64,000 nucleotides of DNA from Leptospira sp. GIMC2001 (GCF_028462125.1 NZ_CP115468.1:2409459-2473458); one strand, 5' to 3'. Counted from the stretch's first letter, positions 45,583 to 56,144 are shown. The notes: generated from the sequence alone by a model not told the origin. Numbers and translations are program-made.

Positions 45583-46268
45583 TAAACCCCCTCCTCTTCC
45601 TTACGTTTTTTAGCAAGAATTACAGCACCAACTAGAGCAACTAACAATAGAATGGAAATCATCTCAAAAGGAAGCAGATATTCGAGAAAAGTAACCGCCC
45701 CAACCGCTGCAACATTTCCTTTAGCCGAAACCACATTTGAATCGGATTGACCTTTGCTCGAAATATTATTTAGTTCCTTTGATAGATTTTCTTTACTGGA
45801 AAATTCATTAGGTTGCGAATTAGGATTATTGGTTTGAGAATCATTTTGTCCAAATACATACTCATACTCACCATTTGCATTTACACCTTTTCCGGAAACC
45901 TTGGGATACGTAACACCTAAACTTATATTCGCAGCAATGAGAAACAGTAAAATCCCAACTACACCAAATAGACCTAGTTTACGAATCGGATTGTCCCAAA
46001 GTTTGGAAATATTTTCTAAACGAAGGGAAAGCAACATCAAAACAAATACCACAAGAACCATGATCGCCCCAGCATAAACTAAAACCTGCATGGTTGCGAT
46101 AAACACAGCGCCGATTGTTGCATATATTGCAGCGAGTGAAAAGAATGTAAGGACTAGTAATACAGCGGCAGAAATAGGATTCCTGTGAAGAATTACTCCA
46201 AGCGCTGATAGAACTGCTGTAGTTGCAAAAAAATAAAAGGAAAAGGTTTGTAAGTTGATCAATTCCAT
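45582..46268 (-). CDS. nuoJ: NADH-quinone oxidoreductase subunit J, with hydrophilic insert
   Basis: Membrane subunit of complex I, 228 residues with five helices. The conserved stretch is [19 protein letters not shown] (helix 3 with the pi-bulge region). Between helices 4 and 5 there is a hydrophilic insert of about 55 residues rich in Asn, Ser, Gln and Lys ([18 protein letters not shown] to about [10 protein letters not shown]), which makes the protein longer than most NuoJ (about 165-185). The insert would face one side of the membrane and is probably disordered. nuoH precedes it by 2 bases; no nuoI lies between. Confidence 0.93.
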   Translation of the reverse strand: MELINLQTFSFYFFATTAVLSALGVILHRNPISAAVLLVLTFFSLAAIYATIGAVFIATMQVLVYAGAIMVLVVFVLMLLSLRLENISKLWDNPIRKLGLFGVVGILLFLIAANISLGVTYPKVSGKGVNANGEYEYVFGQNDSQTNNPNSQPNEFSSKENLSKELNNISSKGQSDSNVVSAKGNVAAVGAVTFLEYLLPFEMISILLLVALVGAVILAKKRKEEEGV

Positions 46269-46270
46269 AA

Positions 46271-47341
46271 TTAATTAAAAAGATTCCACCAAGTATCTCG
46301 GAAGTACATTATGTACACTGAGGCGAGCAATACATTAAAAAGTGACCAAGGAATAAGTTTTTTCCATCCAATTACCATAAGCTGATCGTATCGAAATCTG
46401 GGTAGAGTCCATCGCACCCAAATAAAAAAGAAAGCAAAGAATAGAACCTTGAGAAGAAAAAATCCTACACCCAATAGTGGCTGAAGTTGGGAGCCTTCCA
46501 AAATTCCAAAAGGAACATTGTATCCACCAAAGAAAAGAAGACTCGTAACACAACTCATGGTTATCATATTCATGTATTCAGCAAGAAAAAATAGAGCGAA
46601 TTTAAAAGCTCCATATTCTGTATGAAAACCAACGACCAGTTCTGATTCAGCTTCTGCTAAATCAAAAGGCAATCGATTGGTCTCAGCGAAAATCGCAGTG
46701 AGAAATATAAAAAAACCGATAAAGCCCGCAGGAGTAAATATATTCCACATTCCTTTCTGCATATCATTGATATCTGTCAATCGAAGAGATCCAGACATAA
46801 CAACTATGGCAACAATGGATAGGCCAAGGGGAAGTTCATAGCTGATCATCTGAGCTGTTGCTCGAATCCCACCTAACAAGGAATATTTATTATTGCTTGA
46901 CCAACCTGCAATCATGATTCCATATACTGCAAGTCCAGATATAGCCATCAAAACCAAAATTCCCGTATCAGGATTAGCAACCAATAGATCAATAGAAGTC
47001 AGCCCGAGAAATTCCTGCATAAATTCTGGAATAAAAATTGTTCCACCCAAAGGAACAACAGACCAAGCAAGGATCGCACAAGTCATAGAAATCGCAGGTG
47101 CAACCAAATACATAGTTTTAGAGACATTTGCAGGTATGATTTCTTCTTTTGCCAAGAATTTAATTCCATCAGCCAGAGGTTGAAAAAGCCCCAAAGGACC
47201 TGCGCGGTTGGGGCCAGGTCTGTCTTGAATGAAGCCTGCAAATTTACGCTCAGCCAAAGTGTAATATGCACATCCCGTGAGTATAATAATAAAAAAAGAA
47301 ACTGACTTAAGTAACCAAACAAGAATTAGATTCAATTCCAT
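46271..47341 (-). CDS. nuoH: NADH-quinone oxidoreductase subunit H
   Basis: Membrane subunit near the quinone site, 356 residues with eight helices. [20 protein letters not shown] and [19 protein letters not shown] near the N-terminus, and [20 protein letters not shown] with [20 protein letters not shown], are the signature segments with the conserved Glu funnel. It follows nuoF directly (6 bases), where nuoG would normally stand. Confidence 0.97.
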   Translation of the reverse strand: MELNLILVWLLKSVSFFIIILTGCAYYTLAERKFAGFIQDRPGPNRAGPLGLFQPLADGIKFLAKEEIIPANVSKTMYLVAPAISMTCAILAWSVVPLGGTIFIPEFMQEFLGLTSIDLLVANPDTGILVLMAISGLAVYGIMIAGWSSNNKYSLLGGIRATAQMISYELPLGLSIVAIVVMSGSLRLTDINDMQKGMWNIFTPAGFIGFFIFLTAIFAETNRLPFDLAEAESELVVGFHTEYGAFKFALFFLAEYMNMITMSCVTSLLFFGGYNVPFGILEGSQLQPLLGVGFFLLKVLFFAFFFIWVRWTLPRFRYDQLMVIGWKKLIPWSLFNVLLASVYIMYFRDTWWNLFN

Positions 47342-47347
47342 AGTGCT

Positions 47348-48643
47348 TCAGGCTGGAACGCCAGCTTCCTCCTGATTGGTTAGTGAATCCTCAATCTGCT
47401 TAAATCTAGACGTGAACTCCGACGTGAATTTCTGAATCGTTGGACGAACCGCCATAACACAAGCATCCGCTAGCGGACAAATTGTTGTTCCACCTTCCAT
47501 ATTCCGTGAGAGTGAAAGTATAAGATCTAATTCCTTCTGACTACCTTTCCCTTTACGAATTTTGCCGAGTAGATCTTTTACCCAATGAGTTCCTTCTCTA
47601 CAGGGAGTACACTGCCCACAAGATTCATGAGCATAAAAAGATGCAAGTCTATAGGTCGTCTCAACCAGATCAGCGTCTTCACTGAGGACAATTACTGCAC
47701 CGCTACCCAACATACTCTTAAGAGATGCAATCGATTCAAAATCCATTGTAGCAGTTCCAGCTTCTTCAGCTGTTAGGATAGGCGCCGAAGATCCTCCTGG
47801 AATCACGGCCTTTAGCTTCTTTCCATCCTTCATCCCTTGGCATTGCACATTGATCAATTCAAGCAACGGTGTTCCCAGTTCAATTTCATATACACCAGGT
47901 CGATTCACCTGTCCACTAACAGAAAATACACGTGTTCCTGGAGATTTTTCCGTTCCAATTTTCTTGTATTCGGCTCCGCCCATATTGATAATGTGAGGAA
48001 TGTTACAAAGAGTCTCAACATTATTGACAACAGTCGGACAATTATAAAGACCTGAAATAGCAGGAAAAGGAGGTTTCAATCTTGGATGACCTCTCCTTCC
48101 TTCGAGTGAATTGATAAGAGCAGATTCTTCTCCACAGATATATGCACCAGCTCCAGCATATACAGCGAGATCTAAATCAAATCCTAGTCCGAGAATATTC
48201 TTACCAAGCAATCCTGCAGCATAAGCCTCATCGACAGCTTTGCTCACTATATCAATTCCTTTATTGAACTCTCCTCGAATATAAATATATGCTTGGTGGC
48301 AATCGATTGCTTTTGCAGCGATCACCATTCCTTCGATGAGCATATGAGGAAGATTCTCTAAAAGTTTTCTGTCCTTGAATGTGCCAGGCTCGCCCTCGTC
48401 ACCATTGCAGATCAAGTATTTTGGCTTATCCGTCTTTGGAATAAAAGACCATTTCATACCTGTCGGAAATCCAGCTCCACCACGACCTCGCAATCCGGAT
48501 TCTTTTACAGTATTTGTAATCTCATCGGATGCCATTGACAGTGCTTTACGAATTGCTTCGTATCCACCAACTGATTTATAATGCTCTAGAGTATGCGAGG
48601 TTGGATCATCGATGTATTTTGTTAGTAGTAGTCTCTCTGCCAT
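47348..48643 (-). CDS. nuoF: NADH-quinone oxidoreductase subunit F (FMN, NADH site)
   Basis: Peripheral subunit that oxidises NADH, 431 residues. [17 protein letters not shown] (glycine-rich nucleotide site), [14 protein letters not shown] (FMN/NAD) and [20 protein letters not shown] are present. The N3 cluster ligands are in [15 protein letters not shown] and [16 protein letters not shown] lies 7 bases before the ATG. It follows nuoE by 0 bases. Its usual electron acceptor chain (NuoG clusters) is not encoded in the operon. Confidence 0.97.
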   Translation of the reverse strand: MAERLLLTKYIDDPTSHTLEHYKSVGGYEAIRKALSMASDEITNTVKESGLRGRGGAGFPTGMKWSFIPKTDKPKYLICNGDEGEPGTFKDRKLLENLPHMLIEGMVIAAKAIDCHQAYIYIRGEFNKGIDIVSKAVDEAYAAGLLGKNILGLGFDLDLAVYAGAGAYICGEESALINSLEGRRGHPRLKPPFPAISGLYNCPTVVNNVETLCNIPHIINMGGAEYKKIGTEKSPGTRVFSVSGQVNRPGVYEIELGTPLLELINVQCQGMKDGKKLKAVIPGGSSAPILTAEEAGTATMDFESIASLKSMLGSGAVIVLSEDADLVETTYRLASFYAHESCGQCTPCREGTHWVKDLLGKIRKGKGSQKELDLILSLSRNMEGGTTICPLADACVMAVRPTIQKFTSEFTSRFKQIEDSLTNQEEAGVPA

Positions 48644-49135
48644 TTAATGTACCTCCGCTCGCAATGCTGCAATCAATCCATCGATATCTTCTGCTCTCAG
48701 ATTCTCATGATAACGATCATTGATCTGCACAACAGGACCAAAACCGCACGCACCTAAGCATTGAACTTCATCAACTGTATACATTTTGTCAGTTGAAGTA
48801 TCCCCTTTTTGGATTCCCAATTTATCACAGAAACCTTTTGTAATTGAATCAGAACCAGCTAAATAACAAGAAATATTAGAACAAATCTGAATATGAAACT
48901 TACCAACAGGCTTCTTATTGTACATTGTATAAAATGTAGCAACACCATAGACTTGAGCCAAAGATATTGGATCTCCGATTCTTTCTGCAATGTATTCCAT
49001 ACCTTCTTTGTCCACATACCCTATATCTCTTTGAACAAAATACAAACATGGCAATATCAAGGAACGCTTATCTGGAAATTGCCCTTTGATTTTATTAAAG
49101 GTTGCTTCGTTATGTGAAGAGAATTGATAAGCCAT
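48644..49135 (-). CDS. nuoE: NADH-quinone oxidoreductase subunit E (2Fe-2S)
   Basis: Thioredoxin-like subunit of the NADH module, 163 residues. It binds a 2Fe-2S cluster through [12 protein letters not shown] (CxxxxC) and [16 protein letters not shown] (CxxxC). The frame opens at a TTG at 49144, but the ATG at 49135 is the natural start and lies next to the nuoD stop (49138). NuoE and NuoF form the NADH-oxidising unit. Confidence 0.95.
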   Translation of the reverse strand: MAYQFSSHNEATFNKIKGQFPDKRSLILPCLYFVQRDIGYVDKEGMEYIAERIGDPISLAQVYGVATFYTMYNKKPVGKFHIQICSNISCYLAGSDSITKGFCDKLGIQKGDTSTDKMYTVDEVQCLGACGFGPVVQINDRYHENLRAEDIDGLIAALRAEVH

Positions 49136-49137
49136 AA

Positions 49138-50358
49138 TCAACAATCAAGCTCCCCAGCAATAACATTCAGTGAACTCATAGTTGCAACAGAATCCGCAAG
49201 CAATCCTCCCCGAATTAAATCCGGAAAAGACTGATAGTACCAAAAGCAAGGTCTGCGAACATGAACTCTCCAAGGAGTCTTCTCACCTTGTGACACGATA
49301 TAAAAACCCAATTCCCCATTTGCAGCTTCAGTCGCAAAATAATGTTCGCCTGCTGGAACTTTGATTCCATGCATGATAATTTTAAAATGATAGATCAGCT
49401 CTTCCATATTATTGTACACTCTGTTCTTTTCTGGAAGGAAAATATTCGGCATATCTGCATGGTAGGCACCCGATGGAAATTTGTTGATTAACTGCTCAAC
49501 GATACGAATGGATTGTTCCATTTCCTCCATTCTAACAAGTGTTCTATGGAGAACAGATCCGTCTTCACCGACAGGTATATCAAAATCTACGCGATCATAG
49601 AACATGTACGGCTTGTCTTTTCTTACATCCCAATCCACACCAGTAGCACGAAGATTGGGTCCTGTATAACCATAAGAGATTGCATCTTCTTGGCTTATCC
49701 CGCCAATTCCAGCAGTTCTTTCATTGAAAATCTTATTTCGAATCAGTAGAGTATTGAATTCTTTGAGAGCTGGTCTTAGCATTTTGCAAAGCAGCTTCAC
49801 TTCTGCCTCAAATTCTGGATAGATATCTCTCTCCATACCACCCACACGACAAAATGTTGTGGTAAGCCTTGCGCCTGTTAATTTCTCAAGAATCTGATAG
49901 ATATTTTCTCTCTGGTGGAATAGATGAAGAAAGCCAGAAAAAGCTCCAATATCTACACCTAGAATTCCCACGCAAACGATATGGTCCATAATCCGTGACA
50001 ACTCAGCGATGATCATTCGCACATAGGTTACACGATCAGGAACTTCAATCTTCATCAATGATTCTACAGCAAGTATCCATCCGATATTGTTCATAGGCGT
50101 GGACACATAATTCATACGATCTGTGCAAACTAGAAATTGATTGTAATCATATCTTTCGCCTAACTTCTCAAAGCAGCGATGTACGTAACCGATGACGGAC
50201 TCGGAATCAACGATACGCTCACCATCTAGCTGAATCACATTTTGAAGAATTCCATGAGTTGCAGGATGTGATGGACCTAAGTTAACTAGAATATGTCCTT
50301 CAGGCAATTTTTTGAATTTGGATTCAAAATGAGCTTGTGTCTTTTCATACATGACCAT
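49138..50358 (-). CDS. nuoD: NADH-quinone oxidoreductase subunit D
   Basis: 49-kDa subunit that forms the quinone pocket with NuoB, 406 residues. [20 protein letters not shown] has the conserved His, and [18 protein letters not shown] with [12 protein letters not shown] follows. The C-terminus ends in [10 protein letters not shown], close to the usual ..GE.DR (final Arg replaced by Cys, an ending seen in some NuoD). A GGAGG ribosome site lies 10 bases from the ATG. The pair ATG GTC ATG leaves a 2-residue ambiguity in the start. Confidence 0.96.
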   Translation of the reverse strand: MVMYEKTQAHFESKFKKLPEGHILVNLGPSHPATHGILQNVIQLDGERIVDSESVIGYVHRCFEKLGERYDYNQFLVCTDRMNYVSTPMNNIGWILAVESLMKIEVPDRVTYVRMIIAELSRIMDHIVCVGILGVDIGAFSGFLHLFHQRENIYQILEKLTGARLTTTFCRVGGMERDIYPEFEAEVKLLCKMLRPALKEFNTLLIRNKIFNERTAGIGGISQEDAISYGYTGPNLRATGVDWDVRKDKPYMFYDRVDFDIPVGEDGSVLHRTLVRMEEMEQSIRIVEQLINKFPSGAYHADMPNIFLPEKNRVYNNMEELIYHFKIIMHGIKVPAGEHYFATEAANGELGFYIVSQGEKTPWRVHVRRPCFWYYQSFPDLIRGGLLADSVATMSSLNVIAGELDC

Positions 50359-50360
50359 GC

Positions 50361-50891
50361 TTAAATGCCCTCCGTGATATCTTCTTTGGTATGGATTTCT
50401 AATAGATTCTCGATCAAGTAGTCTTGACCTGGACCTTCCAAAGGATAGTCCTTACGAAGAGGGTAACCCACAAAATTGTCAGGCAATAAAATTCTCTCCA
50501 TATACGGATGATTCAGAAATTCAATGCCGAACAAATCATAGACTTCTCGTTCAGGCCAATTTGCTCCTTTGAAAATAGATGTGATCGACGGAACGGAATC
50601 CCCTTCTTCTACAGGAACTCGCAATTGAATCTGAAAATGTTGATTCTTGGGAGATTTCAATAAATAAAGAACTTCAAAGCGAGTGGAAATATTCGTTCCT
50701 AGCCAATCAACAGCTGTTAAGTCATTTAAAAATTGAAAAGCCAAAGTTTTGTGCTCTTTCAGTGCTTGGATAATGGGCACTATTCCCTCAGGCTTGATAT
50801 AGAAATGAGGAATATTGGAATTTTTCTTATCCTGATCGATCAGAAAATGAGAAAAAGACTTTTGTAAGAATTCTTCGACTTGCTCTATCAT
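50361..50891 (-). CDS. nuoC: NADH-quinone oxidoreductase subunit C
   Basis: 30-kDa subunit, 176 residues. The conserved block is [20 protein letters not shown] followed by [20 protein letters not shown], the NuoC signature. It is separate from nuoD (not fused as in E. coli). Its ATG overlaps the nuoB stop (ATGA). Confidence 0.96.
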   Translation of the reverse strand: MIEQVEEFLQKSFSHFLIDQDKKNSNIPHFYIKPEGIVPIIQALKEHKTLAFQFLNDLTAVDWLGTNISTRFEVLYLLKSPKNQHFQIQLRVPVEEGDSVPSITSIFKGANWPEREVYDLFGIEFLNHPYMERILLPDNFVGYPLRKDYPLEGPGQDYLIENLLEIHTKEDITEGI

Positions 50892-51448
50892 CGAACCACC
50901 AAAGGTTTGTTTCGCAGATTGATTTCTTGAATCTTTTGCATGACTTCTTGCCTTCGGGCTTCAATGCCTTGTGTCTTTACTTTTTCTTGCAACTTGATGA
51001 CGGCATCAAGAATGGCTTCCGGTCTAGGCGGGCATCCTGGTACATAAACATCCACAGGTAAAATTCGATCAATTCCTTGTAAAACTCCGTAGGTATGAAA
51101 CATTCCACCGGACGATGCGCATGCACCAACGCTCACAACAAATTTGGGTTCAGCCATCTGTTCATAAATTTCACGAAGAACCGGTGCCATCTTATAAGTG
51201 ATCGTTCCTAATACCAAAATCATATCAGCTTGTCTTGGGGAAAAGGATGGACGTTCTGCACCAAACCTTGCTATATCATTATCAGAACAAGACACTCCCA
51301 TATATTCAACACCACAACATGCTGTCGCAAAAGGATACGGCCAGAGTGAATACGATTGTCCCCACTGAACAACAGAGTCTATGCTTGCAACTTGAACCAT
51401 GTCTCCTAGCATTTCGCCAGGTCTAGTGAGTAAATCTTTCAATCCCAT
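50888..51448 (-). CDS. nuoB: NADH-quinone oxidoreductase subunit B (cluster N2)
   Basis: Subunit holding the terminal 4Fe-4S cluster N2, 186 residues. All four ligands are present: the CC pair in [18 protein letters not shown] and [10 protein letters not shown]. The frame opens at 51469, but the ATG at 51448 has AAGGGAG 7 bases upstream and overlaps only the end of nuoA, so I take it as the start. In known complexes N2 receives electrons from NuoI, which is missing from this operon. Confidence 0.96.
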   Translation of the reverse strand: MGLKDLLTRPGEMLGDMVQVASIDSVVQWGQSYSLWPYPFATACCGVEYMGVSCSDNDIARFGAERPSFSPRQADMILVLGTITYKMAPVLREIYEQMAEPKFVVSVGACASSGGMFHTYGVLQGIDRILPVDVYVPGCPPRPEAILDAVIKLQEKVKTQGIEARRQEVMQKIQEINLRNKPLVVR

Positions 51449-51816
51449 TCCAAGGCTCCCTTCTTCCAAACATAGTAGAGTCCAACGATCAACACAGCAA
51501 GAAATACAATCATTTCAAGAAATAAAAAAGTTCCAAGTCCTGCCTGCTTAAATGATATCAAATTCACAGCCCAAGGAAATAAAAAAACAGCTTCTATATC
51601 AAATAGAATAAACAAGACCGCAACCATATAAAATTTTATATTAAAAAGGCTTCTGGCATCACCGTAATATTCCACTCCACATTCGAAAGTGTCTGCTGGT
51701 TTGCTAGATTTGCGTGGGTTGAGTATGAAAGCCAAGACAAGTATAATGGCTGAAAATCCTATGCCAAGAAGGAGTTGGATTGCGATTGGTGCAAAGGTTT
51801 CCGGTGCGGTTCCCAT
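51439..51816 (-). CDS. nuoA: NADH-quinone oxidoreductase subunit A
   Basis: Three-helix membrane subunit, 125 residues, first gene of the nuo operon. [20 protein letters not shown] and [19 protein letters not shown] (conserved Glu/Asp on helix 2) are typical. rarA ends 71 bases upstream on the same strand; no obvious terminator separates them, so read-through from the repair/leucine-type gene cluster is possible. Confidence 0.96.
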   Translation of the reverse strand: MGTAPETFAPIAIQLLLGIGFSAIILVLAFILNPRKSSKPADTFECGVEYYGDARSLFNIKFYMVAVLFILFDIEAVFLFPWAVNLISFKQAGLGTFLFLEMIVFLAVLIVGLYYVWKKGALEWD

Positions 51817-51887
51817 AGTGACGAGCTATCTCTAGAGTCTCCCCTCTTAGACATAAGTCAAGAGAGAATTTATAAATTTTTAGGATT

Positions 51888-53156
51888 TTAGTCGTATTTC
51901 TTCCAATTGAGTTTTTGCCAGAGATTCTTTAGATGGTTTTTTAGATTTTTATCCATTCCAGATTCAGTTGGAAAATAAAATTGAGGCGGAGACTCACGTA
52001 AGTTATCGGGGAAATAAAATTCTTCCACAAAACCCCTTGGATCGTTGTGCGGATATTTATAGTTCGCCCCAGCTCCTTCCTTTTTATGAATAGATGTGGG
52101 TGCATTTCGTAAATGATTCGGTATTATCATTGTGGAAATTTTTTCTGTTATATAAGACTTCGCTCTATTGTATGCAAGATAACTTGCATTTGATTTAGGA
52201 CATGATGCAAGAAAAGTTGTAACTTGAGCTAAGGATATTCCTGCTTCCGGCATTCCAATTCGTTCTGTAACAGTAAGGCAGGCTACTGCAAGAGGAAGTG
52301 CATGAACAGATGCATTGCCAATATCTTCTGAGGCAAATACCACAAGTCTTCTTGCAATAAAGACTGGATCCTCGCCACTCTCTAGCATATATGTCATATA
52401 TAAAATTGCTGCATCTGGATCGCTCCCTCTGAGCGATTTGATAAATGCGGATATTAGATCATAATGATTTTCTTTATTCTTATCGTAGGCGAGAACTCTT
52501 GAATCTAGATAGGATCGAACCTGCTCCGTCTCAATGGACTCATCAGCTGAGCTAAGAGAGATTATTGCTTCGAGAGTAGTCAGTAATTTTCTTGCATCCA
52601 TAGCGGATGAATGTATCAAAAGTTGTTTAGCTTCCTCTTTTAATGATCGTCCCTCACCATACTTCTCTAATGCTTTATCAAGAAGCTCTGATAATGAATC
52701 TTCAGAAAGTGGATCTAAGCGAAAAACTTGCAATCTTGATAATAAAGGTCTATTGATTCGAAATCCAGGATTCTCAGTTGTTGCACCAATCAAAATAATT
52801 TTGCCAGTCTCAACTGCCTCAAGTAAGCTATCTTGCTGTGATGAGCTAAACCTATGAATCTCATCTAGGAAAAGTGCAATCGTTCCCAATTTTTCTGCTT
52901 CTTGGAAAACATCTCGAACATCTTTTACACCAGCACTCACAGCACTTAGTGAACGCGTTTGGAGTCCCCATACTCTGGAAAGAATATTAGCAAGTGTCGT
53001 TTTGCCACTTCCGGGCGGTCCGTAGAAAAGAATCGAAACCGGTTTAGATAAACGCATAAGATCTCGCACAACTCTAGATTGACCTAGCACCAAATCAAAG
53101 TTCTCTGGTCGTAATTTATGAGCTAACGGAATGTATTGACTAGAAAAAAGATTCAC
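51888..53156 (-). CDS. rarA: Replication-associated recombination protein RarA (MgsA)
   Basis: AAA+ ATPase of the clamp-loader class acting at stalled replication forks, 422 residues. The N-terminus reads PLAHKLRPENFDLVLGQ. Walker A is ILFYGPPGSGKTTLAN and Walker B LFLDEIHRFSSSQQDSLLEA; sensor GATTENPGFRINRPLLSR and the C-terminal SLRGSDPDAAILYMTYMLES match RarA. The open frame goes to 53222, but a GTG at 53156 overlaps the upstream stop as GTGA and gives the usual N-terminus. Confidence 0.94.
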   Translation of the reverse strand: MNLFSSQYIPLAHKLRPENFDLVLGQSRVVRDLMRLSKPVSILFYGPPGSGKTTLANILSRVWGLQTRSLSAVSAGVKDVRDVFQEAEKLGTIALFLDEIHRFSSSQQDSLLEAVETGKIILIGATTENPGFRINRPLLSRLQVFRLDPLSEDSLSELLDKALEKYGEGRSLKEEAKQLLIHSSAMDARKLLTTLEAIISLSSADESIETEQVRSYLDSRVLAYDKNKENHYDLISAFIKSLRGSDPDAAILYMTYMLESGEDPVFIARRLVVFASEDIGNASVHALPLAVACLTVTERIGMPEAGISLAQVTTFLASCPKSNASYLAYNRAKSYITEKISTMIIPNHLRNAPTSIHKKEGAGANYKYPHNDPRGFVEEFYFPDNLRESPPQFYFPTESGMDKNLKNHLKNLWQKLNWKKYD

Positions 53157-53377
53157 GATTGCCCGAGCCTTTTCTTGATTGTTTGCAAAGCATTGTAAAT
53201 CGTTTCGTTGCATGGATCGCAACCGCTATGGCAACAAACTAAAGATTGTTCTGGAATCTCGCCCGAGAGATATCGCTTGACATAAGGGAGAATTCGCATG
53301 GGCAAATCATAGAGATCTAGAACTTCTGCTATCGTCTCATCTAAGCTTTTTGGAAATAAGTATCCGTCTTCAATCAC
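53153..53377 (-). CDS. Small Cys-rich protein, OXLD1-like cysteine motif
   Basis: A 74-residue protein starting at a GTG (53377) that overlaps the DedA stop as GTGA, with GGGGA 5 bases before it. It ends in CCHSGCDPCNETIYNALQTI. CCxSGCxxC is the pattern of the oxidoreductase-like (OXLD1) N-terminal domain known from eukaryotic and proteobacterial proteins. The rest is short and helical. It could bind a metal. The upstream part of the open frame (to 53536) is antisense to the DedA protein and not real. Coupled to rarA by GTGA. Confidence 0.65.
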   Translation of the reverse strand: MIEDGYLFPKSLDETIAEVLDLYDLPMRILPYVKRYLSGEIPEQSLVCCHSGCDPCNETIYNALQTIKKRLGQS

Positions 53378-53970
53378 AACCATCCCCATAACATGGCATA
53401 AAAATAAACTGTCATTCTTAAAATTCGAAAAAGCGAACCGCCAAAAAAATAATAGAATTTCATACGAAAAGATCCAACAGTATAAGCCATCCATGAATAA
53501 GGAACTGGAGTCATCGCAGACAATACGACTGCCCAAAATCCATATCTTCGGATCATAGGAACCAATTTATCTTCGTATTTTAATATAAGCCTTCTGCCTA
53601 AAGAAAAACGTGGAATTAAGTATCGACCGACACAATAGGAAATCGACCCGCCTATTATGGATCCAAGCGAGCAGGTAAAAATTACCCATATCGGATCCAT
53701 TTCTGCAGCTATTGAAAGAATCAAAAATGCATCAGGAGGAACAAAAGCGGGAAGTGAATCACTAATCAACATTCCAAAGAAAAGACCTGGATAGCCAATC
53801 TTTTGTATCACCCATTCAGATACGGTAACAAGTTCTTGCCTTGCATAGATCCCAAACAACACAACTGTAGTGACCAAGATAAAAACTGTGAACGCGGTTT
53901 GTGCAAATAAACGAACTAAACTTTCTTGCGAAGAGTCCGCTTCGCTATTTGAAGTCAGATTCTCACTCAT
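53374..53970 (-). CDS. DedA/VTT-family membrane protein
   Basis: 198 residues with about five hydrophobic segments. The VTT-domain stretches are visible: GYPGLFFGMLISDSLPAFVP, ILSIAAEMDP, GSIIGGSISYCVGRYLIPRF and VVLSAMTPVPYSWMAY (the conserved F/L-x-R/A-x-x-P-G-like loop reads SAMTPVP). Family members act in lipid carrier or phospholipid transport and membrane-potential maintenance. Residues 1-25 are a hydrophilic, cytoplasmic start. Its stop overlaps the start of the small Cys-rich gene. Confidence 0.85.
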   Translation of the reverse strand: MSENLTSNSEADSSQESLVRLFAQTAFTVFILVTTVVLFGIYARQELVTVSEWVIQKIGYPGLFFGMLISDSLPAFVPPDAFLILSIAAEMDPIWVIFTCSLGSIIGGSISYCVGRYLIPRFSLGRRLILKYEDKLVPMIRRYGFWAVVLSAMTPVPYSWMAYTVGSFRMKFYYFFGGSLFRILRMTVYFYAMLWGWL

Positions 53971-54041
53971 CTATATTCACTCTTTTTAACCAATTGAAAG
54001 TTAACTGCTTCCGCATTTGTCATATATCCATATCATCTAAA

Positions 54042-54611
54042 TTAAGAGAGATCATTCTTATTTAAAACTTTGATTCGTTCTTTGATCCATTCATCAATTC
54101 GTTTGCAGGATTCATCTAATAGAGCTGGCAATTTCTCGTTTTCTTCGGAGCTAAAATTCTGTAAAACAAAATCAGCAACAGCAAAACCTGGATGTATTGG
54201 TTTACCTACTCCAAATCTCAGTCTGTGAAATCCGTTATCCCCTAACCTTTCAACGATATCACCGAGACCATTGTGACCTGCCGTTCCACCGCCAATTTTG
54301 TTTTTGATTTTTTCGAAAGGAATATCAATCTCATCGTGAATGATCAGAATTTGAGAAACAGGAATTTTATATAACTTTGCAATTCGAGCAACTTCCTTGC
54401 CAGAAAGATTCATATATTCTTGAGGCTTAGCAAAATGAATTGTGATCTGGGAATCATTTAATTTCGCATAGACGGAATTTTTGTCCTTGCTCCAAGTTGC
54501 TCCTTTTTTGGAAAGATAGGAATCCAATACGATAAATCCAATATTGTGACGAGTTTTTTCGTATCGGGTAGTCGGATTGCCCAATCCTGCAATAAGAAAA
54601 TGATTGATCAT
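54042..54611 (-). CDS. pth: Peptidyl-tRNA hydrolase
   Basis: Recycles tRNA from dropped-off peptidyl-tRNA, 189 residues. FLIAGLGNPTTRYEKTRHNI carries the conserved Asn12 and catalytic His22. PQEYMNLSGKEV and LIIHDEIDIPFEKIK follow (Asp of the catalytic set), then GGTAGHNGLGDIVERLG. It follows cimA by 3 bases and precedes the DedA gene by 71 bases. Confidence 0.96.
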   Translation of the reverse strand: MINHFLIAGLGNPTTRYEKTRHNIGFIVLDSYLSKKGATWSKDKNSVYAKLNDSQITIHFAKPQEYMNLSGKEVARIAKLYKIPVSQILIIHDEIDIPFEKIKNKIGGGTAGHNGLGDIVERLGDNGFHRLRFGVGKPIHPGFAVADFVLQNFSSEENEKLPALLDESCKRIDEWIKERIKVLNKNDLS

Positions 54612-54614
54612 ATA

Positions 54615-56144
54615 TTAAGCAAGGATGAGGTTCATCATTTTTTCGGTAGCTTTCATTGCTGCAATTTGCTGGTCGGAATCGACTCCAATTGTCCGAAGTG
54701 GAATCGGATCATCGGATTTCTTCCAAGTGATGACAGTCTCAACTAAGGCATTGGTCATTCCACCAGGAGGAATTCGCACTTCATAATCCTCTAATGCAGG
54801 CAAAGTGATTGAAAGTGAATCTGTGATTTCTCTTAGAGCTGTCATAAAAGCATCGTAGCCTCCATCACCCTTCCCATTAGCAGAAAAATCTTGCCCCTTG
54901 TAATTTACAGTAATCTCTGCTGAAGGTTTTATGCCAACACCTGATTCAACTTTTGCTCGAGTAATCTTGAATACAATATTTTCTGCGTTGCCTGAGAGAT
55001 CAGCAATGATAAAAGGAAGATCTTCTGGTGTCACAGTTTTATTTTGATCACCTAACTCAATGATACGATCTAGTACAGCTTTTTCCATTTCTTGAGACAG
55101 AACCAAGCCGAGTCTCTTGAGATTCTCTGATAGACTCGCTTTTCCAGCAAGCTTGCCTAAAGCATAACTCCTGAAGCGACCAAATCGTTCGGGTAGAATA
55201 GGATTTGCGTATAGATTTCCTTTTTTGTCACCGTCAGCATGAATGCCCGCAGTTTGCGTGAATACATCTTCTCCAACAATCGGGCGATTGGCAGATATCC
55301 GCTTGCCACTGAAAACTTCAACGAGCCTGCTTGCGTTGGTGATTTCTTTTTCTACAATGCTTGTTCGAGCATCCAATTTATCATGAAGAGCTGTAATAAC
55401 GGCTTCGAGCGGTGAATTGCCAGCCCTTTCACCAAGTCCATTCACGGATACATGGATTCCTTTTGCACCGGAACGAACAGCTTCTAAGCAATTGGCAACT
55501 GCTAGATCATAATCATTGTGCCCATGAAATTCCAAATGCAGGTCGGGATATTTCTGTAGAATCATATCAATTCCCGCATGCGTCTCGTAAGGTGACAAAA
55601 CTCCCAGAGTATCTGGTAAAAATAAATACTGAATCGGTTCTGATCTGAGATATTCAACTAGCTGCATTACATATTCGGGGCTATTGCGAAACCCATTGGA
55701 CCAATCTTCTAGATATACGTTGACTTTTATATTTTCTTTTTTGGCTCTATGGATCACTTCTCCTATATCAGAAAAATGTTCTTTTGGAGTTTTGCGGAGC
55801 TGTTTTTCTAAATGATTGAGCGATCCTTTTGTCAATAGATTCAATGTCTTGACGCCCGTCTCATTCATCCATTCGATTGTTCTTGTTCCATCCACAAATC
55901 CTAATATTTCAATTCGATCTATTAGATTTTCCGATTTTGCCCAAGAAATAATTTTTTGAACTGTTGTAGTTTCGCCCTTGGATGTGCGAGCAGAAGCAAT
56001 CTCCACTCGATTCACATTTAAGCTTTGCAGTAAAAATTTGGCAATATTCAACTTTTCTTCAGAAGAAAAGCTTACTCCTTGCGTTTGTTCCCCATCTCTT
56101 AGGGTCACATCCAATATCTGAATTTTATCTTGTTTATTAATCAT
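54615..56144 (-). CDS. cimA: (R)-citramalate synthase
   Basis: Condenses pyruvate and acetyl-CoA in the threonine-independent route to isoleucine, 509 residues. The catalytic barrel has ILDVTLRDGEQTQGVSFSS, VEIASARTSKGE, the metal motif FHGHNDYDLAVAN and NGLGERAGNSPLEA. The C-terminal regulatory domain (about 385-509) binds isoleucine in the characterised Leptospira enzyme. The sequence is, from memory, very close to the Leptospira CimA (for example SGKRISANRPIVGEDVFTQ), which favours citramalate over isopropylmalate synthase. Overlaps the Smr gene by ATGA. Confidence 0.9.
   Translation of the reverse strand: MINKQDKIQILDVTLRDGEQTQGVSFSSEEKLNIAKFLLQSLNVNRVEIASARTSKGETTTVQKIISWAKSENLIDRIEILGFVDGTRTIEWMNETGVKTLNLLTKGSLNHLEKQLRKTPKEHFSDIGEVIHRAKKENIKVNVYLEDWSNGFRNSPEYVMQLVEYLRSEPIQYLFLPDTLGVLSPYETHAGIDMILQKYPDLHLEFHGHNDYDLAVANCLEAVRSGAKGIHVSVNGLGERAGNSPLEAVITALHDKLDARTSIVEKEITNASRLVEVFSGKRISANRPIVGEDVFTQTAGIHADGDKKGNLYANPILPERFGRFRSYALGKLAGKASLSENLKRLGLVLSQEMEKAVLDRIIELGDQNKTVTPEDLPFIIADLSGNAENIVFKITRAKVESGVGIKPSAEITVNYKGQDFSANGKGDGGYDAFMTALREITDSLSITLPALEDYEVRIPPGGMTNALVETVITWKKSDDPIPLRTIGVDSDQQIAAMKATEKMMNLILA

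Noticed and set aside
53378..53536. N-terminal extension of the small Cys-rich protein
   Set aside because: It is out-of-frame sequence of the DedA-like gene; the GTG at 53377 with GTGA overlap and GGGGA is a better start.
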